The notes under the pieces: model-generated
What the model was told of the DNA's origin: nothing
The model's database searches: none
The model's input: the letters and a program-made list of their open reading frames with translations, nothing else
Made by a program: the position numbers and the translations under genes
DNA from: Pseudomonas sp. R84
GTDB lineage: Bacteria > Pseudomonadota > Gammaproteobacteria > Pseudomonadales > Pseudomonadaceae
Assembly (NCBI RefSeq): GCF_009834515.1
Contig: NZ_CP019426.1
Location: forward strand, 6,403,501-6,467,500
Length of the DNA stretch: 64,000 nt
Reading direction: 5' to 3'
Shown here: piece after piece, positions 53,896 to 62,657 of the stretch
Layout: each line of letters starts with the position of its first letter
Numbering within the stretch: the stretch's first letter is position 1

Positions 53896-54884
53896 GGCAT
53901 CGCCTTTGGCTTGATCGATCGTTGCGAAAATTCGGCAAAGTCTGCAGCGGTGAAACGATGATGAATTGATACGGGGATTTTCTTGACCGTAGAGTACACA
54001 AACAAATCACCACCCTTTCCAAAACTATTGCGGTAACTGTTGTAGCTATCGTTGGTCACCTTGAAATAAAGCTGCCCCTCGACTTCGTATGTTTTTGGCG
54101 AAGTTAAATATGCATAAACGCTAGGCCTGACAACACCGTCGTGATTCCAGTATCCGAGCAACTGATCGTCACCATCTTCATTCAAAAACTCATAGGTATC
54201 ACGTACATAACACCCAATCTCTTCAATCGTTAATGTAGCAGGCATTTTTTTCGTCTTGGGAGTTGTACTGAATTTCGTGACTGCAAACTTAACCACGAAT
54301 CCACCCAAAGTACCGTACACGTCATCAAGTGGATTATTCTTCTTTTCCGAAGTGGTAATCCCTATCGATCGAAAATTATATTGGGTAGCAGTCTCCAGCA
54401 TTCTTGCGCTCAAGGCACTGTAGTCATGAGCGCCCCTTACGAGATCCTGGCCAGTTTCATCAAGAACTCCGAGTGTTCTCATGCAAGTCATAAATTGCAA
54501 AAGTCCCGGTGCTAACTGCGTTAGTCCTCGCTGACGACCGATAAACTCATTGTATTGACTGGGGCTTGTGGCCTTCGCAAGAAGCTCCTTGATGGTTTCA
54601 CCTGTGTGGGGCGAGGAGGAGGTGAGCCATTCAAAATCCAAATCATCAAACAGCTTTTCTGCGGTGATCTTGTCAACAGCGAGACGCCCCCGTTTCTCGC
54701 TTGGGGACATCTCAAAAGGCGCACCGTCGAACCAGCGCTGCATGAGTCGAGCACTTTCCTTCCAGCCCATTTTCCTCATCACACCCGGAATATCTGTGAT
54801 CTGGAAGCTATCGACAGCCGCCTCCGCAGGCTTCTTGTCAGAGGAAGGGGTGAGCTGAGCTGTTACAGGAGTGGGTGCCGGCAT
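53892..54884 (-). CDS. DUF6402 family protein, candidate T6SS effector
   Basis: 330 residues, no signal peptide. The segment IPGVMRKMGWKESARLMQRW with FDGAPFEMSP matches DUF6402 proteins, which recur directly downstream of PAAR genes. The C-terminal part (about 215-330) contains ATLTIEEIGCYVRDTYEFLN and LFVYSTVKKIPVSIHHRFTA. No recognised catalytic motif. It lies 11 bases after PAAR and is probably loaded on the VgrG tip through it. AT-rich compared with tssE/tssF. Target unknown; the membrane location of the putative immunity suggests a membrane or periplasmic target. Confidence 0.65.
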   Translation of the reverse strand: MPAPTPVTAQLTPSSDKKPAEAAVDSFQITDIPGVMRKMGWKESARLMQRWFDGAPFEMSPSEKRGRLAVDKITAEKLFDDLDFEWLTSSSPHTGETIKELLAKATSPSQYNEFIGRQRGLTQLAPGLLQFMTCMRTLGVLDETGQDLVRGAHDYSALSARMLETATQYNFRSIGITTSEKKNNPLDDVYGTLGGFVVKFAVTKFSTTPKTKKMPATLTIEEIGCYVRDTYEFLNEDGDDQLLGYWNHDGVVRPSVYAYLTSPKTYEVEGQLYFKVTNDSYNSYRNSFGKGGDLFVYSTVKKIPVSIHHRFTAADFAEFSQRSIKPKAMP

Positions 54885-54895
54885 GTGATAGTCCC

Positions 54896-55420
54896 TTAAG
54901 CAATCACGAGCGAAGACTGTTCTTCGACGATAAGCGTGACACTTTCAGCAAGGTGAGAAGCGATAGGCTTCGTTCGGCCTTGCGCATCAGTAACGCCCTT
55001 GACCTCCTTACCGGAGGCTGTACGCAATGTGTATGACCGGTCAGCAACCGGTGCTCCATTCCTAGGATTACGAACAACAAAGTGCTGGCTGAACGGCCAC
55101 TGAATCTCCACCGGCAACGGCGGCACAAACGGCGCCGGCGAATGCGAATTGCCGATAATCACCGTTCCGGAACCTGCCGTAACCTTGTTGCCATGCGTAC
55201 CTTCAGAATCGACGGTGACAGCAGATTTACCGTTGATTTTTACCGTCGTGGCAAGGCCCCCGACCATCGCACCACCACACGCAGAGGCATCGCCTTCACG
55301 GGCGGCCGCGAGGCCGTCGAAGAACACGTCGCCGGAACCGGCGGCGATCGGGTTGGTACCGTGGCCTGGAAGTGGGCAAGCGGTGGGGTCGGATACGCGT
55401 GCTGCTGGTTTGCCAGACAT
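54896..55420 (-). CDS. PAAR spike-tip protein with C-terminal Ig-like extension
   Basis: 174 residues. The PAAR domain (about 1-97) begins MSGKPAARVSDPTACPLPGH with repeated GSGDVFFDGLAAAREGD and GSGTVIIGNS turns. The extension (about 105-174) contains FSQHFVVRNPRNGAPVADRS and VKGVTDAQGRTKPIASHLAE, the same transthyretin/Ig-like layout found in the VgrG tail, so it may be an effector-docking domain. It sharpens the VgrG spike. 11 bases after tssE. Confidence 0.88.
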   Translation of the reverse strand: MSGKPAARVSDPTACPLPGHGTNPIAAGSGDVFFDGLAAAREGDASACGGAMVGGLATTVKINGKSAVTVDSEGTHGNKVTAGSGTVIIGNSHSPAPFVPPLPVEIQWPFSQHFVVRNPRNGAPVADRSYTLRTASGKEVKGVTDAQGRTKPIASHLAESVTLIVEEQSSLVIA

Positions 55421-55431
55421 CGGGGATCTCC

Positions 55432-55839
55432 TTAGGTGACCTTCACTTGTCCGCTGCCATCCAGGCGCGCGGAAAAACTGACCTGACGCTTGAACCCTTC
55501 AACTTCCAGCAGGCCTTCGATGCTGAAGGCGAGGCGAAGCTGATCGTGGTCACGCGGCAGGGAAATGACACGCACGTTGCTCAGGCGCGGCTCGTAGGCT
55601 TCGATGAAGTTTTCGATGGCCAGACGGGCCTGACTCAGGGAGTCGTGCAGGCTCAGACGCATGTCATTGAGATCGGGCAGCCCGTAGTCGGCCAGCGTTT
55701 GCACGCTGCCGGCCCGGGTGCTGAGCATTTTGGCCAGATGGGCAGCCACTGACGCCATGGCACAAGCCTCAAGGCTGTTGCCCTTGCGTAGTTGCGCGTC
55801 GCCGTTGAGGCGTTCGAACAGGCTGCCGTATCCGTCCAT
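55432..55839 (-). CDS. tssE: T6SS baseplate protein TssE
   Basis: 135 residues of the gp25-like family (MDGYGSLFERLNGDAQLRKG at the N-terminus, then FIEAYEPRLSNVRV). It caps the sheath base. Nine bases after tssC. It ends the first operon block and is followed by the inserted PAAR cassette. Confidence 0.92.
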   Translation of the reverse strand: MDGYGSLFERLNGDAQLRKGNSLEACAMASVAAHLAKMLSTRAGSVQTLADYGLPDLNDMRLSLHDSLSQARLAIENFIEAYEPRLSNVRVISLPRDHDQLRLAFSIEGLLEVEGFKRQVSFSARLDGSGQVKVT

Positions 55840-55848
55840 GAGTCGCTC

Positions 55849-57324
55849 TTACTCTTTGTCCAGCTTGCCAACCAGCGACAGGGTGAAATCGGCACCCATG
55901 TACTTGAAGTGCGGACGCACGTTCAAGCTCACGCGGTACCAGCCCGGCTCGCCTTCAACGTCGCTGACGATCACTTGCGCAGCGCGCAGCGGACGACGGC
56001 CACGCACTTCGGCGCTCGGGTTTTCCTGGTCGGCAACGTACTGACGGATCCACTTGTTCAGTTCCAGCTCGAGGTCGGTACGCTCTTTCCACGAACCGAG
56101 TTGCTCGCGCTGCAACACTTTCAAGTAGTGAGCCAGGCGATTGACGATCATCATGTACGGCAGTTGGGTGCCGAGCTTGTAGTTCAGCTCTGCAGCCTTG
56201 CCTTCTGCGCTGATGCCGAAGAACTTCGGCTTCTGCACTGAGCTTGCGGAGAAGAACGCCGCGTTGTCGGAGCCTTTACGCATGGTCAGGGAGATGAAGC
56301 CTTCCTCGGCCAGTTCGTATTCACGACGGTCGGAAACCAGAACTTCGGTAGGAATCTTGGTTTCGATTTCGCCCATGCTTTCGAAATGGTGCAACGGCAG
56401 GTCTTCAACCGCGCCACCGCTCTGTGGGCCGATGATGTTCGGGCACCAGCGGAATTTGGCGAAGCTGTCGGTCAGCTTGGTGCCGAACGCGTAGGCAGTG
56501 TTGCCCCACAGGTAGTGCTCGTGGCTGTTGGCAACGGTTTCCTTGTACACAAACGATTTGACCGGGTTTTCTTCCGGATCGTACGGGTTACGCAGCAGGA
56601 AACGCGGCACGGTCAGGCCAACATAACGGGAGTCTTCCGAAGTACGGAAGCTCTGCCATTTGGCGAATTGCGGGCCTTCGAAGTGGTCTTTCAGATCTTT
56701 CAGATCCGGCAGGCCGGTGAAGCTTTCCAGACCGAAGAATTTCGGGCCGGCAGCAGCGATGAACGGCGCGTGCGACATGCACGAAACGCTGGCCACGTAC
56801 TGCATCAGCTTGACGTCTGGCGAGCTTGGCGACATGTAGTAGTTAGCGATGATCGCGCCCACAGGCTGACCACCGAACTGGCCGTATTCAGCGGTGTAGA
56901 TGTGCTTGTACAGGCCCGACTGCATGACTTCTGGCGAATCTTCGAAATCGTCCAGCAGGTCTTCTTTGGAGACGTTGAGGATTTCGATCTTGATGTTTTC
57001 GCGGAAGTTGGTGCGGTCGACCAGCAACTGCAGACCACGCCACGACGATTCCAGAGCCTGGAAATCCGGGTGGTGCAGGATTTCGTCCATCTGACGGCTG
57101 AGCTTGGCATCGATCTCGGCGATCATGCGGTCAACCATGGCCTTCTTGACCGGCTCACCGTTGTTCTGCGGCTTGAGCAGTTCTTCGATGAACGCCGACA
57201 CGCCACGCTTGGCGATGTCGTAGGCTTCGTCGTCCGGAGTCAGACGGGTCTCGGCGATGATGCTGTCGAGAATGCTGTACTCGCCGTTGCCGGCGCTCTT
57301 CTCTTGTGCTGCGCTAGTGCTCAT
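55849..57324 (-). CDS. tssC: T6SS sheath large subunit TssC
   Basis: 491 residues. Typical VipB/TssC segments are seen: WRGLQLLVDRTNFRENIKIE, GAIIANYYMSPSSPDVKLM, and the C-terminal GEPGWYRVSLNVRPHFKYMG. With TssB it builds the contractile sheath. 25 bases after tssB, nine before tssE. Confidence 0.96.
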   Translation of the reverse strand: MSTSAAQEKSAGNGEYSILDSIIAETRLTPDDEAYDIAKRGVSAFIEELLKPQNNGEPVKKAMVDRMIAEIDAKLSRQMDEILHHPDFQALESSWRGLQLLVDRTNFRENIKIEILNVSKEDLLDDFEDSPEVMQSGLYKHIYTAEYGQFGGQPVGAIIANYYMSPSSPDVKLMQYVASVSCMSHAPFIAAAGPKFFGLESFTGLPDLKDLKDHFEGPQFAKWQSFRTSEDSRYVGLTVPRFLLRNPYDPEENPVKSFVYKETVANSHEHYLWGNTAYAFGTKLTDSFAKFRWCPNIIGPQSGGAVEDLPLHHFESMGEIETKIPTEVLVSDRREYELAEEGFISLTMRKGSDNAAFFSASSVQKPKFFGISAEGKAAELNYKLGTQLPYMMIVNRLAHYLKVLQREQLGSWKERTDLELELNKWIRQYVADQENPSAEVRGRRPLRAAQVIVSDVEGEPGWYRVSLNVRPHFKYMGADFTLSLVGKLDKE

Positions 57325-57349
57325 TGTGTTGGCTTCCTTGGCTGGAGTC

Positions 57350-57853
57350 TCAGGCGTCCGGGGCTGCGGCGTTCAGGCCCAGCTCACCGAGTACGCGACC
57401 GCGGGATTCGTCGTCGGCGAGCACGCCTTCGATCGCTTTACGGAACGCAGGTGCGTTACCCAGCGGGCCTTTGAGGGCCACCAGCGCATCGCGCAGTTCC
57501 ATCAGTTTTTTCAGCTCAGGCACTTGCTCGACCAGGCTGGCCGGGTTGAAGTCCTTCATCGAATTGACGCGCAGTTGCACAGCCAGCTCGTCGGCCTCGC
57601 CATCTTCCTGCAGACGGTTCGGCACGCTCAGCGTCAGACCCAGCTCTTGCTTGGCCAACACTTCGTCGAAGGTCATCTTGTCGATGCTGATCGGCTTGCG
57701 ATCTTCGATTTTGCGATCGTCCTTGCGGTGGGTGTAGTCACCGATTGCCAGCAGCTTCAGCGGCAGTTCAATCTCTTCCTGAGCACCGCCGGTGGCGGGT
57801 TTGAAGGTGACGTTGATGCGTTCCTTGGGGGCTACCGAGCCTTCTTTGGCCAT
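57350..57853 (-). CDS. tssB: T6SS sheath small subunit TssB
   Basis: 167 residues from the ATG at 57853 with AAGGAG upstream. MAKEGSVAPKERINVTFKPA and LPLKLLAIGDYTHRKDDRKI are classic VipA/TssB segments. A longer frame to 57919 is rejected as it adds a non-family Arg-rich head. It pairs with TssC in the sheath. Confidence 0.95.
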   Translation of the reverse strand: MAKEGSVAPKERINVTFKPATGGAQEEIELPLKLLAIGDYTHRKDDRKIEDRKPISIDKMTFDEVLAKQELGLTLSVPNRLQEDGEADELAVQLRVNSMKDFNPASLVEQVPELKKLMELRDALVALKGPLGNAPAFRKAIEGVLADDESRGRVLGELGLNAAAPDA

Positions 57854-57885
57854 GGCTTTTCTCCTTGCGGTTGTGGCCCTGGGGC

Positions 57886-59448
57886 CTATTCGAGTACCAC
57901 TTCGAGGTCGAGGTGGCACAGCCTGCGATAAATCTCTTCCTTGCGTTCACGTACGGCATGGTTCTGCGGCAATAACTCGCAGCAGCTATGCAGTAGATGC
58001 AGCACTTCCAATGCAAGATCGGGCTCCCAGGCGTGCAGGCCTGAGTCCTGTAATGTCTGATCGAGGGTTTCCAGCTGGTTCTTGGCCAGTTCGTATTTCT
58101 TGGCCATGAAGCACAGGCGTGCGAGGGCGAACTGCCAGAAGAAGCGTTCGCGCCCACCGTGAGCGGATTGCAAACCCTGCTTGAGCGTCTGCACGGCAGG
58201 CTTCAGGCCTTCCTTGCGCAGCAGCGGCAGGACTTCTTCGAGGGCTTTTTCCCAGGCCGGCTGGGTTTCGACGTTTTCGCTTTCGACCTTGCGCGGCGCA
58301 CTGGCGCTTTGCAGGTGCGGCATGACGTTGGCGGCGATCCACGCCCGGGTGGACGGATCGGCAAACGGCGCGCCGTCATGGAAACGCAACTCGACAATGC
58401 CGGGCAGCCGTTGAACCAAAAGCGCGAAGTGGATTTCCACTTCGCGCATTGCCAACTCGGCGTTGAGGTTCTGGAGACATTCCCAGACCATCCTCTGGCC
58501 ATCGAACCAGAACGGCGCCTTCGCCAGGCTCGCCTCCAGTTCCACCAGCAGATCAGCGTATTTGCCCTGATCGAAACGGTCCTGATAGAGCTTGAGTTTT
58601 TCCAGCGGCAGACCGCGCAATACGGTGATCTGCTCGGCGTTGCGCTCCGGCACCGCGTCGATGGTCATCCACAACAGCGTGCGATTGAGGCGCAGGGCGC
58701 GCAGGTCGGTGGCTTTCTGCTTGAGCCACCAGGCGCACAGCGGACGCGCGCTTTCCTGTTGGGCGCGCAGGGCTTTGTGCGCGTCTCGTTCGTTATCGAT
58801 CGGTGCGCCAGGGGTGAGCAACTGGCTCGCGGCCTGCTTGACCTGCGCCACTGCCGCACCCACAACGCCGGGGGCCGGTTGGTTGTCGGCCGCGCGCTGG
58901 ATCATGGTTTTCAGGCGACGGGAAATCGGCAGCAACAGCGGCGAGTCATCACCCAAGTGCTCAGCACAAGCCGCTTCGAGACCGGACAGGTGCTCGGACA
59001 GCTGCCGGAACATCGGCAACTGCTCTTTGATCGCAATGTTTTCGGTGATGACCTGCTCGAGACGCGGCACCAGCCAGCCGATGGCGGCGGCACGGGTGCG
59101 GGGTTTGAGCGGGTGAACGTCGGCCCAGTTGTTTTCCGACAGATGGTGCAGCAACCCGAGCCCGGCCAGCAGCCCGGGGAAGGATTCGCGCTGGTACAGC
59201 GACCAGGTCAGCCAGGCGCCGACACGCAAATCCTTGGATTGGGTACGCAGCAGATTTTCGCTGTTTTCGCGAATTTTCAGCCAGTCGATCTGCCCGCTTT
59301 CGTGCATCGAAGAGGCTTTGGCCAGCTCGCTTTCCAGCGCCTCGAATTCGCTCGAAAAACGAACGTCTTCGCCCGCGAAATTCTCTTTGGAAACAGAGAC
59401 TTTAGCGAGTTCGAGGTAATGGGCGGAAAGTTTGCTTGAGTAGGACAT
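57886..59448 (-). CDS. tssA: T6SS protein TssA
   Basis: 520 residues, the long TssA class. The N-terminal ImpA domain starts around residue 50 (ESGQIDWLKIRENSENLLRT) and includes LRVGAWLTWSLYQRESFPGL. The C-terminal part (about 370-520) is helical. It primes baseplate assembly and sheath polymerisation. First gene of the T6SS operon. An Rsm-type motif overlaps its start codon. Confidence 0.9.
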   Translation of the reverse strand: MSYSSKLSAHYLELAKVSVSKENFAGEDVRFSSEFEALESELAKASSMHESGQIDWLKIRENSENLLRTQSKDLRVGAWLTWSLYQRESFPGLLAGLGLLHHLSENNWADVHPLKPRTRAAAIGWLVPRLEQVITENIAIKEQLPMFRQLSEHLSGLEAACAEHLGDDSPLLLPISRRLKTMIQRAADNQPAPGVVGAAVAQVKQAASQLLTPGAPIDNERDAHKALRAQQESARPLCAWWLKQKATDLRALRLNRTLLWMTIDAVPERNAEQITVLRGLPLEKLKLYQDRFDQGKYADLLVELEASLAKAPFWFDGQRMVWECLQNLNAELAMREVEIHFALLVQRLPGIVELRFHDGAPFADPSTRAWIAANVMPHLQSASAPRKVESENVETQPAWEKALEEVLPLLRKEGLKPAVQTLKQGLQSAHGGRERFFWQFALARLCFMAKKYELAKNQLETLDQTLQDSGLHAWEPDLALEVLHLLHSCCELLPQNHAVRERKEEIYRRLCHLDLEVVLE

Positions 59449-59453
59449 CCATG
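59446..59453 (-). promoter_or_regulatory. RsmA/CsrA-type site overlapping the tssA start
   Basis: Read on the minus strand, CATGGATG matches CANGGAYG exactly and includes the start codon of tssA, just downstream of AAAGG. Binding by RsmA/RsmE would block translation of the first T6SS gene, as is known for P. aeruginosa H1 tssA1 leader regulation. Confidence 0.55.
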
Positions 59454-60012
59454 GCCTTTATTAAGGATTACAGTCAGGCGCCTATTGGAGTAACCGCGGC
59501 GCGGGACAGTATCGAAGAGCGGTGGTGCGACTCATCCAATTGAGATGTGCTCTTTCAAGTGGGCGCATCGTAATCACTATGATGGCCACTAGCAAGCATC
59601 TGATTAAACAACAAGACGAAGTGTTCTTTGTTTGTTGTAGGAGGTTTCCCTATATTCAGTCAGGGAATCCCCGATGCTCTGTTTATATTCGCATACCCGT
59701 ACAAAACACCGGGAAAGCTTGATTTAGAGCGATCGTTCCAACTGCCATCGATCACCGGAAACCGGGGCAGGCGAGAATGACGCGGAGCATGACGGGTTTT
59801 GAAAAAATCGGATGTAGGATGATTCCGAAAGACTTCAGTGTTGTTTCAACAAATCACAGCGAGACAACCAACAACTCAGAAAGTGCCATCAATATGATGG
59901 CTTTTATATATAGAGTATTGATTTAACTGTGTGAGGCTGATCGATAGCCAACAAACGCAATCAGTCAGTCGGCCTTTATTAAGGCTTCACGCCAGAATAA
60001 ATCGGCAGGCAT
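59454..60012. other. AT-rich intergenic region upstream of tssA
   Basis: About 560 bases without a credible gene. It should hold the T6SS operon promoter and leader. I see no clean sigma-54 TGGCAC-N5-TTGC element by eye, and the short open frames do not look coding. A run of AT-rich sequence with a TATATATAG stretch (about 59908-59920) is a possible promoter area. Confidence 0.45.
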
Positions 60013-60053
60013 AAAAAATGGGCACCCGACCGCAATCGGTGTGCCCATTTTTT
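60013..60053. terminator. Bidirectional terminator after hupA
   Basis: A-run plus TGGGCAC (60013-60025) pairs with GTGCCCA plus T-run (60041-60053), with an inner CCGA/TCGG pairing. It is a near-perfect intrinsic terminator for the minus-strand HU gene, and works on the other strand too. Confidence 0.9.
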
Positions 60054-60091
60054 TCTGCGGTTCTCCCCGTTATTCGAGGAGTTCGCCGCAA

Positions 60092-60367
60092 TTAAGGATT
60101 GACGCTGTCTTTCAACGATTTGCCTGGCTTGAACGCCACGGTGTTGCTGGCCTTGATTTTGACCGGTTCGCCGGTCTGCGGGTTTTTGCCGGTGCGGGCG
60201 CCGCGGTGGCGCTGCAGGAAGGTGCCGAAGCCGACCAGCGTCACGCTGTCCTTGCGGTGCAGAGCGCCGGTGATTTCTTCGAGAACGGCGTTGAGTACGC
60301 GGTTGGCCTGCTCTTTGGTCAGATCTGCTTTTTCAGCGATTGCAGCGGCGAGTTCTGGTTTACGCAT
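60092..60367 (-). CDS. hupA: HU family nucleoid protein
   Basis: 91 residues, MRKPELAAAIAEKADLTKEQ at the start and the DNA-binding arm GFGTFLQRHRGARTGKNPQT in the middle. It bends and compacts DNA as a dimer. The neighbourhood next to rubredoxin reductase matches the Pseudomonas HU gene usually called hupA, so the symbol is by position. Ends in a strong terminator. Confidence 0.92.
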   Translation of the reverse strand: MRKPELAAAIAEKADLTKEQANRVLNAVLEEITGALHRKDSVTLVGFGTFLQRHRGARTGKNPQTGEPVKIKASNTVAFKPGKSLKDSVNP

Positions 60368-60557
60368 TAGTGAAGCCCCTTTGACGGTTTTTTGTTGTTA
60401 TGTCCGTGCTGTTCTCGTTGGAACAGCGCCCAAGGCGCCGCAGGCTCTACTCTGCGGCAGACGGGAGTGAGAATGGCACGCGGATACCGGCGGCGCCAGT
60501 CTCCCCGCGACCTTTGTCGGGGCAAAAGCGGGGTGATTCCGACAGAACGACCGGTAT

Positions 60558-61706
60558 TTACGCCAGCAGCGCCGGAAGCTGTTTGTTCAGGGCGAGTTTT
60601 TCCATGACTGCCGCGCCTGTCAGCGTGTAACCAAGCAATTGACCGTCTGCGCTGTGGCACAAGGCTTTGATGTCGGCGCCCTGCCCTTCAACCGTCCAGA
60701 CGCCTTCGCTGCCCCGTGGCGGCGGCGAAACCACCAGTGGGCACACCGGGGTTTTAACGGTGATCGGCATCGGGCCGTAGCTCACCGCGGTCGGGTTTCC
60801 GGCGAGGGTTTGTGCCAGTGCTCGCGCACAACTCATGAGGGGCATCACGTACAGCAGATTCAGCCCATCGACTTCGGCACAATCGCCCAAGGCATAGATG
60901 TTGGCGTGGGAGGTTTTCAGATGGCGATCCACCACGACGCCGCGGTTGACCTGTACGCCAGCGGCCGCCGCCAGATCGATACGCGGGCGCAAGCCGATGG
61001 CCGAAACCACCACGTCGCAAGGAATGACCTGGCCGTCGGACAGATGCGCTTCGAGGCCGTCGGCAACTCTCTGCAATCGGGTCAGCACCGGACCGAGGTG
61101 GAATTTCGCACCCAGGCTTTCCAGCCCGGCCTGCACCGCTGCCGCAGCGGCCGGGTGCAGCAGCATCGGCATGACTTGTTCGCACGGCGCCACCAGTTGC
61201 ACTTCGTAGCCGCCAAGAATCAGGTCATTGGCAAACTCGCAGCCAATCAGGCCAGCACCGAGCAGCAGCACCCGACGCTTGCCCGCCGCAGCGGCGCGGA
61301 AACGTGCGTAGTCTTCAAGATCATTGATCGGGAACACCAGATCGGCGCCATCGCCTTCGATGGGCACACGCACGGTTTCTGCGCCCCAGGCGAGGATCAG
61401 GTCGCGGTAGTACACCGCCTCCTCGCCAATCCACAAGCGCTTGTGGCCGGCGTCGATGCCGCTGATGCGCGTATGAGTGCGCACCTCGGCCTTCAACTGC
61501 TCGGCCATCGCGCCCGGTTCGGCCATGCTCAGGCCGTCGGCGTCTTTGTTCTTGCCGAAACCGGTGGAGAGCATCGGCTTGGAGTAAGAGCGGCCGTCAT
61601 CGGCGGTGATCAGCAGCAGCGGGGTTTCGCTGTCGAGCTTGCGAAACTCGCGGGCCAGGTTATAGCCCGCCAGCCCAGTGCCAATGATGACGACAGGTGC
61701 GCTCAT
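60558..61706 (-). CDS. rubB: Rubredoxin-NAD(+) reductase
   Basis: 382 residues, FAD-dependent pyridine nucleotide-disulphide reductase-like. FAD-binding [13 protein letters not shown] is at about 9-21, NAD-binding [15 protein letters not shown] at about 147-161, and the second FAD motif [14 protein letters not shown] at about 272-285. It moves electrons from NADH to the adjacent rubredoxin. It lies 21 bases after the rubredoxin gene, cotranscribed. Confidence 0.92.
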   Translation of the reverse strand: MSAPVVIIGTGLAGYNLAREFRKLDSETPLLLITADDGRSYSKPMLSTGFGKNKDADGLSMAEPGAMAEQLKAEVRTHTRISGIDAGHKRLWIGEEAVYYRDLILAWGAETVRVPIEGDGADLVFPINDLEDYARFRAAAAGKRRVLLLGAGLIGCEFANDLILGGYEVQLVAPCEQVMPMLLHPAAAAAVQAGLESLGAKFHLGPVLTRLQRVADGLEAHLSDGQVIPCDVVVSAIGLRPRIDLAAAAGVQVNRGVVVDRHLKTSHANIYALGDCAEVDGLNLLYVMPLMSCARALAQTLAGNPTAVSYGPMPITVKTPVCPLVVSPPPRGSEGVWTVEGQGADIKALCHSADGQLLGYTLTGAAVMEKLALNKQLPALLA

Positions 61707-61727
61707 GCCTTACTCCTTTCGATTTGC

Positions 61728-61895
61728 TTAGTTGATTTCGATCATTTCGAAGTCCAGCTTGCCGACGCCGCAGTCGGGGCACAGCCAGTCTTCCGGCACG
61801 TCCTGCCACAGGGTGCCCGGCGCAATGCCGTCATCCGGCCAGCCGTCGGCTTCGTTGTAGATCAGGCCGCAGACCACACATTGCCACTTTTTCAT
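61728..61895 (-). CDS. rubA: Rubredoxin
   Basis: 55 residues beginning [20 protein letters not shown]. The four iron-binding Cys are at 6, 9, 39 and 42 (CVVC and CPDC). A one-iron electron carrier passing electrons from the reductase next door to oxidative-stress or hydroxylase partners. Confidence 0.95.
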   Translation of the reverse strand: MKKWQCVVCGLIYNEADGWPDDGIAPGTLWQDVPEDWLCPDCGVGKLDFEMIEIN

Positions 61896-62096
61896 TCAAG
61901 TACTTCCTCAGGGTTCAGGCTTATTGCCGGCGCGGATGGTCGATGGGTGTTGCGCTGCCATCCGGCTCAGGGCGTTTTGTACTGATGGAGCCGGGCAGAT
62001 GCAAGCCTGTTCGGCGCAATGGCGCCCCGGATCAATCAATCTCGCAGCTCGCCATGGTAAGCTCGCCGCCTCATTTGCGGCCAATAATGACTCATT

Positions 62097-62657
62097 GTGC
62101 AACATTCAAATGCCTGCCCGACCCCGCTCTGGCTGACCCAAAGCCGACTGACGCCCCTCCCCGATTCGTTGACCCTCGACTGGCTGTTCGACGAAGGCTC
62201 CCTCACCCGCCGCCTGACCCGGCTGTCCGGCGACGGCTTCAGCGTGACGCCGCTGTTCGAAGGCTGGGACACCCTGCGCGCTGACGAATGTGCCGCGCTA
62301 GATCTGGCCGAAGGCAGCGAAGGCTGGGTGCGAGAGGTGTATTTGCGCGGTCACGGCGAGGCCTGGGTGTTTGCCCGCAGCGTCGCCTCGCGCGCCGCCC
62401 TGCAGGGCGACGGTTTGCACATGGATGAACTGGGCAGCCGCTCGCTGGGCGAATTGCTGTTTTGCGATCAGGCGTTCCAGCGTCGCGCCCTCGAAGTTTG
62501 CCACTACCCTGAACAATGGCTGCCACCAGCCGCGAAAGCGCCCGAATTGTGGGGTCGCCGTTCGCGCTTCGACCGTGGCGCGTTGAGCGTGCTGGTCGCG
62601 GAAATCTTCCTGCCTAGCCTGTGGAGCGCCGCCCGCGCCCATCCGGAGAACTGCTGA
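62097..62657 (+). CDS. ubiC: Chorismate pyruvate-lyase UbiC
   Basis: 186 residues from a GTG at 62097 ([20 protein letters not shown]). It splits chorismate to 4-hydroxybenzoate and pyruvate, the first step to ubiquinone. Conserved parts include [40 protein letters not shown] and [18 protein letters not shown]. The start codon is the least certain part. It overlaps ubiA by one base (TGATG). Confidence 0.9.
   Translation: MQHSNACPTPLWLTQSRLTPLPDSLTLDWLFDEGSLTRRLTRLSGDGFSVTPLFEGWDTLRADECAALDLAEGSEGWVREVYLRGHGEAWVFARSVASRAALQGDGLHMDELGSRSLGELLFCDQAFQRRALEVCHYPEQWLPPAAKAPELWGRRSRFDRGALSVLVAEIFLPSLWSAARAHPENC

Noticed and set aside
59522..59722. 66-codon plus-strand frame upstream of tssA
   Set aside because: No ribosome site or family features, in an AT-rich regulatory region.
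59454..60012. Sigma-54 promoter before tssA
   Set aside because: GTGCCA occurs near 59885 on the plus strand, but the partner GCAA is not at the required spacing.
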